Source: Paralithodes platypus (lineage: Eukaryota > Arthropoda > Malacostraca > Decapoda > Lithodidae). Taken from it: a stretch of DNA of 64,000 nt. Where the stretch lies: the NCBI GenBank assembly GCA_032716605.1, contig CM064495.1, positions 21,257,676 to 21,321,675 on the forward strand. Direction: 5' to 3'. Below the pieces are notes generated by a model. The model worked only from the letters and a program-made list of their open reading frames with translations. It had not been told where the DNA came from and did no database searches. The position numbers were made by a program, and so were the translations under genes. The number at the start of each line of letters is the position of its first letter. Within the stretch, counting starts at the first letter, position 1. This document shows, piece after piece, positions 21,400 to 32,245 of this stretch.

Positions 21400-22172
21400 C
21401 ACTTCCAGGCATGGCCCTTCATAATTATATACACCTTGGGACAGGTGTCTGATGGACTATTATCTAGTCCAACTGGCGCCCGACCCCCACTCCCTACAGC
21501 CCCGTTATCACTTATCTATTCACAATCATTCTCCATTCATTTCTATTTATCACCACTTCTCTTGCCTGTTTTTCGGTCATCTCTCTATCTTGCAATGCTT
21601 TTTTCACACCATCTCCTCCGAGGTCTTCAATCTATTTCCCCTTGTTTCTGACTCATATATTCTCTTTGTAAGCCATTCGTCTCTATTCGTTCAACATGTC
21701 CATTCCAGCATAGCACCTTTCTTTCCACTCTGGCTGATAGGGGTTCCTGTTGTCCCACTCTTCTACGTATATCTTCATTTCTCAATTTGTCTCTACACGT
21801 AACTTATCTCATACTCTTCAAGCAGCTCATCTCCATCACATCCATCCTTCTTTTCTCTTGTATATTCAGATCCCATGTCGCAGCCCAATACATCACTGTT
21901 GGTACAACTACCCCTTGGTACATTGTACTTTTAGCTTTCATTCCGAGATTTCCTCTCCTTCCACATACTTCTCATTGCTCAAAAACTTTCCTTCCCTCAC
22001 ACACTCTCTGCCTTACCTCCATGTCCACACCTGCGTTCCAACTTATTACTCCTCCTAGATATTTAAAACACTCCACTTGTTCCAGCATTTCCCCATCCAG
22101 ATGTACATTTAGATTCATCCTATCCATAAAAGCACCAAATACCTCCTTACTGTTCTCTAAATAAGTACAAAT
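21400..22172 (-). pseudogene. RTE-like LINE C-terminal fragment, second subfamily
   Basis: Minus-strand translation shows FGAFMDRMNLNVHLDGEMLE, ECFKYLGGVISWNAGVDMEV, then in another frame a VVVPTVMYC block and a WNGHVER block. These are the post-catalytic regions of an RTE-like reverse transcriptase. It is less similar to the elements at 10.3-11.5 and 30.3-31.8 kb than they are to each other. Frame changes and stops show decay. A (TG)n tract lies at its upstream side. Confidence 0.6.
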
Positions 22173-22194
22173 GTTGATGGAGAAAAATGTATGT

Positions 22195-22370
22195 GCGTGT
22201 GCGTGTGTGTGTGTGTAAAGAGTATGTGCATGTGTTTGTATAGAGTACGTGTGTGTGTGTGTGTATGTGTAAAGAGTATGTGTGTGTGTGTGTGTGTATG
22301 TATAGTATGTGCATGTGTTTGTGAATGTATAGAGTATGTGCATGTGTGTGTGAGTTAGAGTGTTGTGTGG
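22195..22370. repeat. (TG)n-rich low-complexity tract
   Basis: Imperfect TG/TGTA repeats with a recurring AGAGTATGTGCATGTG unit. Frames of 80-120 codons here (His/Thr/Tyr-rich) are artefacts. Confidence 0.85.
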
Positions 22371-22379
22371 TGAGGGTGG

Positions 22380-23580
22380 TAAAGGTCACACAGGAGAGAG
22401 ATTGATTGAGGCTGCCAGATATATAAATGACTTACTGCAACTCTCCATTGAAGGATGTTGACCTAGTTTGTCTTCATTTCTTTTGATCATTTATGCTGTT
22501 AACAATAATTGCTATAATTACTAATTTTGTTTTATCAACAGGCGACATACAGAACTATTATGACGGTCGTTATGTACGCGTTTGTGTGTATATGATGATG
22601 ATTATAAATATTATTTCTATTAATATATATATTTTTTTATTATTATTTTTATTATTATTTTTATTATTATTACGGGTTCGTCCCCTACGGGGAACCCCTA
22701 TTGTAATCATTAAACCTGGGTTTTCATCCAAATTCTTCTTACGCGCCAGTTTCGACGCAATAACTCCAGAACTGCTTTTTGGATCGGGATCAAACTTTCA
22801 TAAGAGGTGCGTTTTTGTATTGGGCAACTTTTGATATGCTAAACATCCGGCATGGCGGCCAAACAGGTCCGTGGCAGCCGATTTCCCGAAAAACTTGACG
22901 CCTAAATACCGTCTCTCCCACTCACAGGAAACGACTGGGCTTTGGCATACGCACTCCCCTACTAATGCTCCGCAAATTTTATAGAGAAGGTTTTGCTTTT
23001 GCACGTATTTTTTTTTTCCGGCAATCTTGAAAAAACCTTGAATTCCACTTAAAATTCCACATCTTGAAAACTATGCCGATGATCAAAGCCATGCTTGCGT
23101 AGTTGGGTGAGGCTCGCGATTCCGAACGTTTTGATACCAAAAAAATATAAATGGGTGGAATAGTTGGGCCGCAGCATTGAAAACTGTCTATTCTTAAATT
23201 ACTTTAAAACCGCATTCGCTACCCACACAAAGTGTACCGTCTACAGTCTATAGGCTTCCACGCATCCCCCAGTTTTGCTTAATAACATAATCTCTTTATT
23301 ATTCAGATCTATAATTTTTTTGTATTTAACTCTCTCAAAACAGTTCGAGTCCCTACGAATTCTAGCAATTATTTAGCCAACCTACCTATACATACCTACC
23401 CTACCAGATAATAATGATAAATTCAAATTTATTTTTGGTGAATGACAGAGTATTGGCTAAGGTTTTTAACAATTCCTCCCTTTGCCAAATGCTTAGTTTA
23501 ATAACAATGATATGGACCTTTAAAGTTTTAGCAATTGCCCGTGTGACTCGTATTTTAACCCTCCTAAAGTGTTACCACGA
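22380..23580. other. Unassigned stretch
   Basis: An (ATT)n tract lies at about 22635-22670. A small inverted repeat sits at 22675-22700 (GGGTTCGTCCCC...GGGGAACCC). No protein domain was recognised. Confidence 0.45.
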
Positions 23581-23582
23581 AA

Positions 23583-24120
23583 TACCGCTAGATCCTTTCT
23601 CAAAAGTCGCTAGCATGTTGCTACATAGCCAAACAATGTTAGGATAATGCTGCAATTTCTAAAGAGTTTTGGTTTGTTTGTTTTGCAAATTTTACAATGT
23701 AGTATGACTAGAATGTCTGAAATTTTCAAATTATCCCTAGTAAATGTCTCTAGATATAAAAAAAAATGGCTGCTAGATTGAAGTAAATAGCTCTACATTT
23801 AGCGGTAATATGTAGATTTACAACTGGCACCACCTCCTTCCCACCCTCCCAGTATGTCTCCACAATATACCGCTAGATCCTTTCTCAAAAGTCGCTAGCA
23901 TGTTGCTACATAGTCAAACAATGTTAGAATAATGCTGCAATTTCTAAAGAGTTTTGGTTTGTTTGTTTTGTAAATTTTACAATGTAATATGACTAGAATG
24001 TATGAAATTTTTAAATTATCCCTAGTAAATCTCTCTAGGTATGAAAAAATGGATTCTAAATTGAAGTAAATTGCTCTACATCTAGCGGTAATATGTAGCG
24101 ATACAACTGGCAACACTGCC
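23583..24120. repeat. Tandem duplication, unit of about 286 bp
   Basis: The block starting TACCGCTAGATCCTTTCTC at 23583 starts again at 23869 and stays alignable for roughly 240 bp, through GCGGTAATATGTAG. Substitutions and small indels between the units show the duplication is not very recent. Confidence 0.8.
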
Positions 24121-24124
24121 TAAC

Positions 24125-24763
24125 CCTTCCTTCCTACCTCCCTCCTCCATCATATCTAGCAAATGTATCAACAACCACTCTAGTGAACTTTCGGTATTTA
24201 GTTTATTCAGCTTAATACTATTTATCCACATAAAATAGAAACCTATCACGATTGTTGTCTAATACAACCATAGACAATGCTATTACATATTATTTGAACA
24301 TGATGTCGAATTTAGAAGTTGCTGTTTACCTTGAACAGTAATGACAGAACCGAAAGCTTCTCTTGCCGTGTAGTACTCAAAGAATGCAGGGGTACTTAAG
24401 CCGGCCCATACCGAACTGTTACCAAGTCAGAGATGCAGAGGTAACTTTCACAATGCATTATAACCCTAGACAGACACCAATATACCACTAAATCAGACAA
24501 ATATCACTACAAAAAAGATAGGAAAATATTATATTAATGTCCTAGGTATTTGAAATTATGTAAATGAGTAAAATCCATTATGATATAATGATAATGGGAT
24601 TGATTAGTATCTGGCAGCAGTGTTGGACTATAATTTTCTGAACGTATGCGAACTTTGGAGTATTTATCCCATTAATATACACATCTATCACTATTTAAAT
24701 TTAATACAACCATACACAGTGCTATTACATATTATTTGAACATAATATAGGATGCTCTTTCCT
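24125..24763. other. Unassigned AT-rich stretch
   Basis: No frame, domain or strong repeat beyond an ACATATTATTTGAACAT segment seen twice (near 24284 and 24727). Confidence 0.4.
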
Positions 24764-24767
24764 TTAA

Positions 24768-25205
24768 CCCGTGGAGCCCCGGCTAGTTTTGTAATGTTTG
24801 CGCACCAGAACCCGGCCGGTTTTCAAAAAATTGTTTTATTCCAGAAACAATAGCGAATGGGTCAGGAATGAAGGAAAAACCACGAAAAACCGCTCAAAAA
24901 GCTTAAAAAATGGTCCTACAGAGCCCCCGAAAACGGATTTTACAAGAGTAAGAAATTGAAGGCAATTATCCCCAAAAAACAGGTTATTGCGCGCTCGCGC
25001 GCACGCACGTGGACTTTGAGAGTTTTCAACCATCGGCACGGTTGCGTGGGATACGTATACAGTTCCCATACAAATCTGAGCCCTCTTGAGTGGCTACACC
25101 TGAGGTTACGGTCGGCGCAATTAGGGTGACGCGTCAGGCGCGTCTCTGGGGCTGTGCGTTACATACATCGCCGACGCGTCAGACGCGTCGCTGGGGCTGG
25201 ACGGG
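24768..25205 (+). mobile_element. TTAA MITE, family 1, copy c (438 bp)
   Basis: TTAA at 24764-24767 and 25206-25209. It is alignable over its whole length to 403-843, with few substitutions and a 4-bp difference near the GGCCGG segment. Here it sits in non-coding DNA. Confidence 0.9.
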
Positions 25206-25843
25206 TTAAACAATTTTCTATAATTCTATTCACAAAAAATATAGGCCTAGCCTAGGCAGCGCTACCGGTAGGTACGAATTTATCAGTTCGAATTTTGATT
25301 GAGAGTGGGATTAGGCCTAGGCCTAGCCTAGGGCTTAACATGGGATACTGTTTGGGGGTTGGGAATAGACTGAGGCTGCTTTAGGCCTAATTAGGTAAAA
25401 ATAGTCAAATTGAGACAATTGCACAGCCAACATAGCCTAGGCCTATTAAGCAAATATTTTACCAATCTACAATAGGCCTAGTCTATTCGCTGTAAGTAGG
25501 CAAGAAATCATGACCTAGGCTGTAACCTCTGTAACTTAAAAACAACTAGGCCTAGTGATCAAGCTAATATGTCTACCATTTGGGAAGAGTCAGTCAAGGA
25601 ATAGCCTAGATGTGGAAATTTGCAGCCAATTTGCTCTAGCCCTATTTGAGATACAGAGGTTAGAGTTCATTGTTGAGGCCCCCCCCCTCATGACATATTG
25701 TTATCATCTTATATATTGCCAGCAGGGGGCAAATAACCGAAAAAAAATCGCCGTCAAAATAGACGCGAACTTAACCACGGCGATCGACACATTTAAACAT
25801 GGCGGTGGCGGGGGAGGTGTCGGACGTTTGCAATAAAGTTCCT

Positions 25844-25980
25844 GTCTATTTTGAATGCCATTGGATACAATAATATGTTGAGGGGGGCTTTGACCCCCCC
25901 CCCCCCCATGACACATTTTCACCATCATATATATTGCCAGCAGGGGGCAAATAACCGAAAAAATTGCCGTCAAAATAGAC
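25844..25980 (+). mobile_element. Hairpin MITE, family 4, unit 1
   Basis: Perfect 11-bp terminal inverted repeats GTCTATTTTGA and TCAAAATAGAC. The interior has the GGGGGGCTTTGACCCCCC hairpin and the GCCAGCAGGGGGC segment. 137 bp, non-coding. Confidence 0.7.
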
Positions 25981-26180
25981 ACCTTTATGAATAGGTTAGC
26001 CTTTAGGCTAGGCCTATCGGCAAGAGTTGCATTGTATAGGCTATCCTAGTGTTTACTAATTTATAGGCTACCCCTTTGAAAGGACATTAGCCGGGTAGGA
26101 TGTAGTTACCGGGTGTATCGCCAGCCTTGTTTAGACTACGCGTATGCGTAGTGGCGTCGGACGCTTGCCATCCTTTTCCT

Positions 26181-26321
26181 GTCTATTTAGACTGCCTTTG
26201 GATACAATAATATGTTGAGGTTGGGCTTTGCCCCCCTTCACCCCCCCATGACATATTGTCATCATAATATATATTTCCAGCAGGGGGCAAATAACCAAAA
26301 TAAATCTCCGTCAAAATAGAC
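26181..26321 (+). mobile_element. Hairpin MITE, family 4, unit 2
   Basis: Ends GTCTATTTAGA and TCAAAATAGAC, interior as in unit 1. Confidence 0.65.
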
Positions 26322-26391
26322 GCGAACTTAACAACGCCGATCGACAAATGTAAACATGACGGAGGCGGCGGACGGCTGCAATCATGTTCCT

Positions 26392-26492
26392 GTCTATTTT
26401 GAATGCCAATGGATACAATAATATGTTGTGGGGTGGCTTTGCCACCCCCATGTTATGTCATCGTCATATTGCCAGCAGGGGGCAAAATAGAC
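26392..26492 (+). mobile_element. Hairpin MITE, family 4, unit 3 (shortened)
   Basis: Starts GTCTATTTTGA and ends CAAAATAGAC directly after GCCAGCAGGGGG, so the right internal part is deleted. Confidence 0.6.
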
Positions 26493-27095
26493 AAATACAC
26501 CAAAAATTGGGTATGGGGGCGGCAGCCCCCACCCATAATAGCCTACTATGATAGGTTAGGTAAGGTTGTTAGGTTAGGCTAGGCTAATGTCCTTTCAAAG
26601 GGGTATAGGCCTAGTAAACACTAGGATAGCCTTGTGGGGGCGGCAGCCCCCACCCATAATAGCCTACTATGATAGGTTAGGTAAGGTTGTTAGGTTAGGC
26701 TAGGCTAATGTCCTTTCAAAGGGGTATAGGCCTAGTAAACACTAGGATAGCCTATACCCGGTCAAAGGTAAGTCCTGCTGTAGTCTCCTTGAATGCTACC
26801 TTAAATTGTAATATTAGACTAGGCCTAGCCTATAGATAAAATAGCTTACCCTACTCATTTATTGTAACCTATAATATAGGCCTAGCCGGGCAGAATGTAG
26901 AGTTCGGGCGTAATGCCACCAATGTTTACACTACGCAGAGCGGCGACGAAATCTTGCCCTCACGTCATGTTCATGTGCCATGTTCACGTCCATTTTGAAT
27001 GCCGTTGGATACAATAATATGTTGAGGGGGGCAAACACCCCCATGACATATTGTCATCATCATATAATTTGCCAGCAGGGGGCAAATAGGCCTAA
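26480..27095. repeat. Segmental duplication, left copy
   Basis: Alignable to 29118-30327 once the LINE at 29202-29930 and the extra 121-bp unit are set aside. Shared landmarks include GGTAAGTCCTGCTGTAGTC and GCAGAATGTAGAGTTCGGGC. Confidence 0.75.
26514..26755. repeat. Tandem duplication, unit of 121 bp
   Basis: Unit 26514-26634 is repeated almost exactly at 26635-26755. It starts with the hairpin TGGGGGCGGCAGCCCCCA and includes GGTTAGGTAAGGTTGTTAGG, a degenerate run resembling the arthropod TTAGG telomere repeat. A third copy, split by a LINE, lies at 29164-30020. Confidence 0.85.
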
Positions 27096-27164
27096 CCAAA
27101 CTGCGGCGATCGACCATGTAAACATGACGGCGGCGTCGGCGGTGGACGCTTGCGATCATGTTCC

Positions 27165-27337
27165 GTCTATTTTGACTGCCATTGGATACAATAATATGTT
27201 TAGGGAAGGGCTTTGCGGCAATTTTTTGGTTGTTTGCCCCCTACTGGCAATATAACATATGATGATGATAACATGTCATGGGGGGGTGACGGGGGGCTTT
27301 CAACATATTATTGTATCCAATGGCATTCAAAATAGAC
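27165..27337. mobile_element. Hairpin MITE, family 4, long-TIR form
   Basis: Here both ends carry the module end: about 37 bp of inverted repeat, starting GTCTATTTTGACTGCCATTG and running through ACAATAATATG. The interior includes GCCCCCTACTGGCAATA. It is either the full-length parent form or two units joined head to head. Confidence 0.65.
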
Positions 27338-27659
27338 GGGAACATTATCCCAAGCGTCCAACGCCGACACCGCCGCGGCTGCTGAAGAACAAGGAAGTTA
27401 GCAATAGGTTTCATTGTGAACTGGCAAATCTGTCAAGGAATAGCCTAGATGTGGAAATTTACAGCCAATTTGCTCTAGCCCTTTTTGAGATTCAGAGGTT
27501 AGAGATCGTTGGATACAATAATATGATGAGGGGGTCAATCACCCCCCATGACATATTGTCATCATCATATATATTGCCAGCAGGGGGCAAATAGCCTAGG
27601 CCTAGCCTAACTACAACAAAATTCGCCGTCAAAATAGACGCGAACTTATATTAACTACG

Positions 27660-28170
27660 GCGATCGACCATTGCCCGCACCGGCCGTCCCCCGGTTATTG
27701 TTGAGGTCCTGAGGAACCGTATGACTTTGACGAGCTCTTCCCTCCGCAGTCTCCGCATCCCATGTATCGTCGTACGGTACCTCTTCCCCTCCACATCCTA
27801 CATCTGGTCGTACTACATATGCCTCCTAAGCCTCGCCTCGTCCCGTCACTTAGCATGTGGATGGGCGTCCCTTTCTGGCTTCAAAGATGGTGTCCTTCCG
27901 ACAGCTCCTACTGGATTGTCTGGGGTTGGTTGATAAGGGCACCTCGCTCCAAGACATTGCTCTGGCCCTAGTACCGCGGTTTGTAGGTCTCTGGTTCGCC
28001 ACCTGATGACCTGCTATTGGGTTGTTGCCTTTACAGTGTTACGGTTCTACGAATGACCTAGAGTGAAAGTGACACGGTGGTGAATTTTAACCTTAACTAT
28101 AAACTAATTTAATTGTGACATAGGATCTCCGCGACTACGGTAGGGCCGGAGCGGGCGAGTATTCGCCTGA
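27660..28170 (+). other. GC-rich island, unidentified
   Basis: Higher GC than the surroundings, with two overlapping frames of about 70 codons (27721-27933 and 27762-27971). Neither translation matches a family I know. It could be part of a repeat, a decayed retroelement or a short transcribed unit; the sequence alone does not decide. Confidence 0.3.
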
Positions 28171-28669
28171 GGTTGCCCTTAACTCACAAGACAAGACAAA
28201 ATTCTAGTGCTGGTTTTACTCAGATTTTGTGAGTTTTAATTTAGACTAGCCTAGGCCTAAGAGTTCAGAAGATTTGCAAAATGCACCCCATACTAGCCTA
28301 CCCATAGCCTAATAGGCCTAGTGATTCTTTTTTGGCAGACCACCCACAAATTTTCATATAGCCTAGGCCTAGGCTAGCCTAAGTTCTGGAATGCATGTTG
28401 GAATAGCCTTCCTATAAACTGTAGGCTAGGCTACTTCCTTTTAATTTAAGTTTGATTCTTTGGAAAAATCTATTAGGCCTAGACCAGGGCAGGAAAGTAA
28501 CATTTAAAATGACGTGTAAAAAGTCGCACATAAACGGCGGGCCGCTATGTTATTGTAATTTGGGAGCTTATTTCGTCTGTTGATTGACTTTGTCCTTAAT
28601 TGGGGATCCTATGAATTAGCACAGATGATGATGACTTCCCGTACATCATAATACGTGACGGGCCGACGT

Positions 28670-28811
28670 GGGGGGGCAGAGCCGCAGAGACCCCCTCAAC
28701 ATATTTTGTGTCCCACAGTAACTTTTAATGGGATGGATGTAGTTACCGGGTGTACGGTCGTCATGTTTACATAGGGCGATCGCCGCGGTTAACTTCGCGT
28801 CTATTTTGACA
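28670..28811 (-). mobile_element. Hairpin MITE, family 4, diverged inverted unit
   Basis: Shows CCCCCTCAACATATT and later GCGTCTATTTTGAC with a GGCGATCG segment shared by the linkers between units 1 to 3. Confidence 0.45.
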
Positions 28812-29117
28812 GCGATTTGTTTCGGCATATTTCATTTTATTCACTTCCTTTTATATTTAGGCTATAATCTAGCTTTGGCACGACAATAACCCTAACCTAG
28901 TCTTTCTTAAAGATTCTTCTAATCTTCCAGTAGCCTGTAGCCTAATTTAGGTCATTTTTAAAGGCACACAATTAAATGGTTGGTATTTTTAAACGACACT
29001 ACTGCAGCATTATGAGAAACAATTTATTAGAGATAATAGGCAACAATAGATTCGCCATATTTTTCTCCATAGGCTATAGTCCGCATGGAGGATTTTCGTT
29101 ATCGACAAATTGAAAAG
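28812..29117. other. Unassigned stretch
   Basis: About 300 bp of AT-rich sequence before the right copy of the segmental duplication. Nothing recognised. Confidence 0.4.
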
Positions 29118-30327
29118 ATTCCCACTTCACAGACAAAATAGACAAATACACCAAAAATTGGGGTGTGGGGGCGGCAGCCCCCACCCATAATAGCCTACTA
29201 TCCTAACCCTTTACAATTCCTTAGTCCGCCCTCTTCTGGAATACTGCGTTCAATCCTGGTGCCCTTATTACCAAAAAGATATAAACAAGCTAGAACGAGT
29301 TCAACGTAGAGTTACCAAAATGATACCTAGCCTAAAGAACAAACCATACGAAGAGCGTCTTAGAGAATTAAATATATTTCCTTTAACCCAGCGCAGATTA
29401 AGAGGCGACTTAATTCAAGTGTTCAAAATCATCAAAGGCATCGACAATATGAACTGTAGTAAGTACTTCACTATCGACCAATCTAATTACACGCGGGGAA
29501 ACGGTTGCAAAATTATTGGTAAATCTTTTAACTCGCACGAATCTAAGAATTTCTTCTTCAATCGAGTTGTCAACTTGTGGAATGGGCTTCCCCGAAACGT
29601 TATAGACTGCATCACCGTTGATTCATTTAAACTCCGCCTAGACAAATATCTCGCATCAACCCACGACTGACTGCGTTTGTAAATGAATAACTTTATTTTA
29701 TCCCCCCCTCAGTTACTAACCCCTCTGTCCCCTACTAACTTCCTAATCCTGCCACGGACCTTAGTTCCAGGGCAGTAATTCCCTTTCCAATGTTCCCTTA
29801 CCCTCTCTAAACCACTGTTTGGACACTTGATCCTCAGTGTTTTGGAGGACAAGCAACCTAGAAGGGTCACTGGATCTGTTGTTGCTTGATTTCCTTTGTA
29901 CTCCTTTGTACTCCTTTGTACTCCTTTGTACTATAATAGGTTAGGTAAGGTTGTTAGGTTAGGCTAGGCTAATGTCCTTTCAAAGGGGTATAGGCCTAGT
30001 AAACACTAGGATAGCCTATACCTGGTCAAGGGTAAGTCCTGCTGTAGTCAACTTGAATGCTACCTTAAATTGTAATGTTAGACTAGACATAGCATATAGA
30101 TAAAATAGCCTAGCCTACTTATTTATTGTAGCCTATAATATAGGCCTAGCCGGGTAGAATGTAGAGTTCGGGCGTACCGCCACCATTGTTTACACTGCGC
30201 AGAGCGGCGACGGAAGCTTGCCATCATGTTCCCGTCCATTTTGAATGCCGTTGGATACGATAATATGTTGAGGGGGGCAAACACCCCCCATGACATATTG
30301 TCATCATCATATAATTTGCCAGCAGGC
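29118..30327. repeat. Segmental duplication, right copy (LINE-interrupted)
   Basis: Same order of landmarks as 26480-27095. It ends abruptly at GCCAGCAG, where the minus-strand LINE begins. Confidence 0.7.
29202..29930 (+). mobile_element. CR1-like LINE 3' fragment inserted in duplicated repeat
   Basis: Encodes an intact C-terminal stretch: RPLLEYCVQSWCPYYQKDIN, LERVQRRVTKMIPSL, YEERLRELNIFPLTQRRLRG and DLIQVFKIIKGID, ending with a stop at about 29668. The wording is typical of CR1/L2-type LINEs. The 3' end is four copies of a CTCCTTTGTA decamer at about 29893-29930, the tandem 3' terminus expected of such LINEs. A short CTAT duplication flanks it (29198-29201 and 29931-29934). The uninterrupted site is visible at about 26545-26560. 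Confidence 0.75.
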
Positions 30328-31850
30328 TCTGTCCCCAGTCAGTCGACGCCCCTCCTCCCATCCAGCACCGCTTTCACGCATATACTTCTTAACTCCATCC
30401 TTCCACCTCTCGGTTTATTTCTCCCTCTGTCCTTCCACCTCACTCGTACACGCTCTTAGTCATTCTCTCGCTTCCCATACGTTCCACATGGCCGAACCAT
30501 CTCAAGGTGTTCTTTTTCGCACTTTCCAGTACATTCACACCACACCTCTCTCGTACTTCCTCATTCGTATGTCTATCCCTCCATGTAACTCTGCACACAC
30601 TTCTCAAGTAACTCATTTCCATCCCTTTCACTCTTGGTTTGAATCTCTCCAACAACGTCCATGCTTCGCTTCCGTAAGTCAGTGTCGGGATTACCACACT
30701 GTCATGCAATGACTTCTTCAGTTCCATGCTGACCACCCTATTTCATGTTACTGCTTTCAGCATTCCTACAACCCTCTTCCCCTGTTGCACCCTCTCCCAC
30801 ACTTCTTCATCCATACTCCCATCTTTACTCTGTACACTGCCAAGATACTTAAATGAGCTGACAATCTCCATAGCCTGACCGTTCAACTTCACCTCACACT
30901 CTGTGGCTTCACCCCTTTCGAAGACCATAACCTTGCTCTTCCCCGCATTTACCTTCAGATTCCATTTTTCGCACACTGTTCCAAACATATTTACCAGAGC
31001 CTGCAACTCCCATTCATATCGTCAGCAAAACAGCAGTACACAAACATCCACTGCTCTTCCTTGTATTTCTTTTATGACTCCATCCATATTCTGTATATAT
31101 AGAACAACCATCGGGACATCACACACCCTTGCTTTACCAAACATTCAGATAAAAGAACTCCCTCTGTTCATTCTTCACACGTACTGATACCTTTACACTC
31201 TCATACATACTCTTCACTGCTTTCAGCAACTTGCCATCTACTCCATATATTCTCAGTACTTTCCACATATCTTCTCTATCAACTCTGTCATTCCACTCGT
31301 TGCCTTCCCTTATTAGTGGTACACCAACATCCACTGCTCATCATTGCATTTCTTTTATGACTCCATCCATATACAGTTCAGTATATATTGAACAACCACG
31401 GGGACATCACACACCCTTTCTTTAACCCAAAATTCAGATCAAAGAACTCGCTCTGTTCATTCTCAACACATACTGACACCTTTGCACCCTCATTTTTTTT
31501 TCTATGTGATTGAGGGAGGCAAAAGGCATAACTGCCTATAGCGAGTGCCTCCCCCATAGTTGAAAGAGTGACAGGGCCAAAATCAAGGGACGTTCGAGCC
31601 AAAATACATGCTTTTCACTGCTTTCAGCAACCTGCTATCTGCTCCGTATATTCCAAGTACTTTCTACATACCGGTACCTTCTCTATCAACTCTGTCATAG
31701 GCCTTCTCCAAGTCCATGAAGGCAGCATACAACTTTTGTCCCTTCTCAAGATATTTCTCCACAACATATTTCAGGGCAAAGATCTGAGCTACACATCCTC
31801 TTCCCTTCCTATGATGAATACTGTATGTTAACCGTTTCCCCAGCAATACT
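30328..31850 (-). pseudogene. RTE-like LINE, RT C-terminal half, with internal duplication
   Basis: Minus-strand order: DLEKAYDRVDREG, then two copies of an approximately 300-bp segment covering LLKAVKSMYE and the GCVMSPWLFNIY block, then WNLKVNAGKSKVMVFERGEA, FKYLGSVQSKDGSMDEEVW, SMELKKSLHDSVVIPTLTYG, and WFGHVERMGSERM. The copies at about 31045-31345 and 31346-31690 show a tandem duplication inside the RT, and the second copy also holds a LINE J tail at 31495-31612. Motifs match the plus-strand element at 10286-11530. Inactive. Confidence 0.7.
31495..31612 (-). mobile_element. LINE J 3' tail inserted in the RTE-like LINE
   Basis: It corresponds to 14627-14740. The T run at its left edge is a poly(A) tail on the minus strand. 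The host LINE reads through on both sides (GCAAAGGTGTC side and AGCATG side). A clear example of a severely 5'-truncated retrotransposition. Confidence 0.7.
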
Positions 31851-32175
31851 GACTGAAAATGCCCTAATATATTGCATGTGCTCTTCTGATTTATCTAAAA
31901 TATGTAAAATTATACCAAATACCAACTACATTAGCACAAAACTCAATCAATCACAGAAACAGGATAACAACATAGAATAAATACCCCAAAAGATGAATAC
32001 ATTAACCCTTTCCCCAGCAATACTTACTGAACATGCACAAATAAATTGCATGTGCTCTTCAGATTTAGTTGAAATATGTAAAATTACACCAAATACTAAC
32101 TAACTACATTAGCACAAAAATCAATCAAGCACTTTAACAGGATAAATAAAATGGAAGAAATAACCCAAAAATGAA
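31828..32175. repeat. Tandem duplication, unit of about 174 bp
   Basis: TTAACCGTTTCCCCAGCAAT at 31828 is repeated as TTAACCCTTTCCCCAGCAAT at 32002, and about 170 bp align. A GGGGTTAA at about 32345 could be the matching inverted end of a TTAA element beginning at 32002. Confidence 0.7.
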
Positions 32176-32194
32176 TTTATCTATAGCCTACCGG

Positions 32195-32245
32195 TATATA
32201 TTGCCGGACACCTTGATCCCCGAAGGGGTGACCATGAACGAAACG
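32195..32245 (-). mobile_element. RTE-like LINE 3' terminus remnant
   Basis: GCCGGACACC and CCCGAAGGGGTGACCATGAA resemble the inverse of the 3' terminus at about 11480-11530. Confidence 0.35.

Larger units (their letters stand above)
25230..30330. repeat. AGGCCTA-rich block with clustered short hairpin MITEs
   Basis: Two layers are seen. First, very frequent AGGCCTA/TAGGCCT heptamers and CCTAGG palindromes (densest at 25240-25550, 26570-26900, 28230-28480). Second, about ten copies, in both orientations, of a module with TTGGATACAATAATATG, a GGGGG...CCCCC hairpin and GCCAGCAGGGGGCAAATA. Individual clear copies are listed separately. A short Pro- or Gly-rich frame in the G/C tracts is not a gene. 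Confidence 0.7.

Noticed and set aside
22147..22389. His/Thr/Tyr-rich proteins on the minus strand
   Set aside because: Translation of a (TG)n-rich tract.
25555..25982. Gly-rich and Pro-rich short proteins
   Set aside because: They translate the G and C tracts of family-4 hairpin MITEs.
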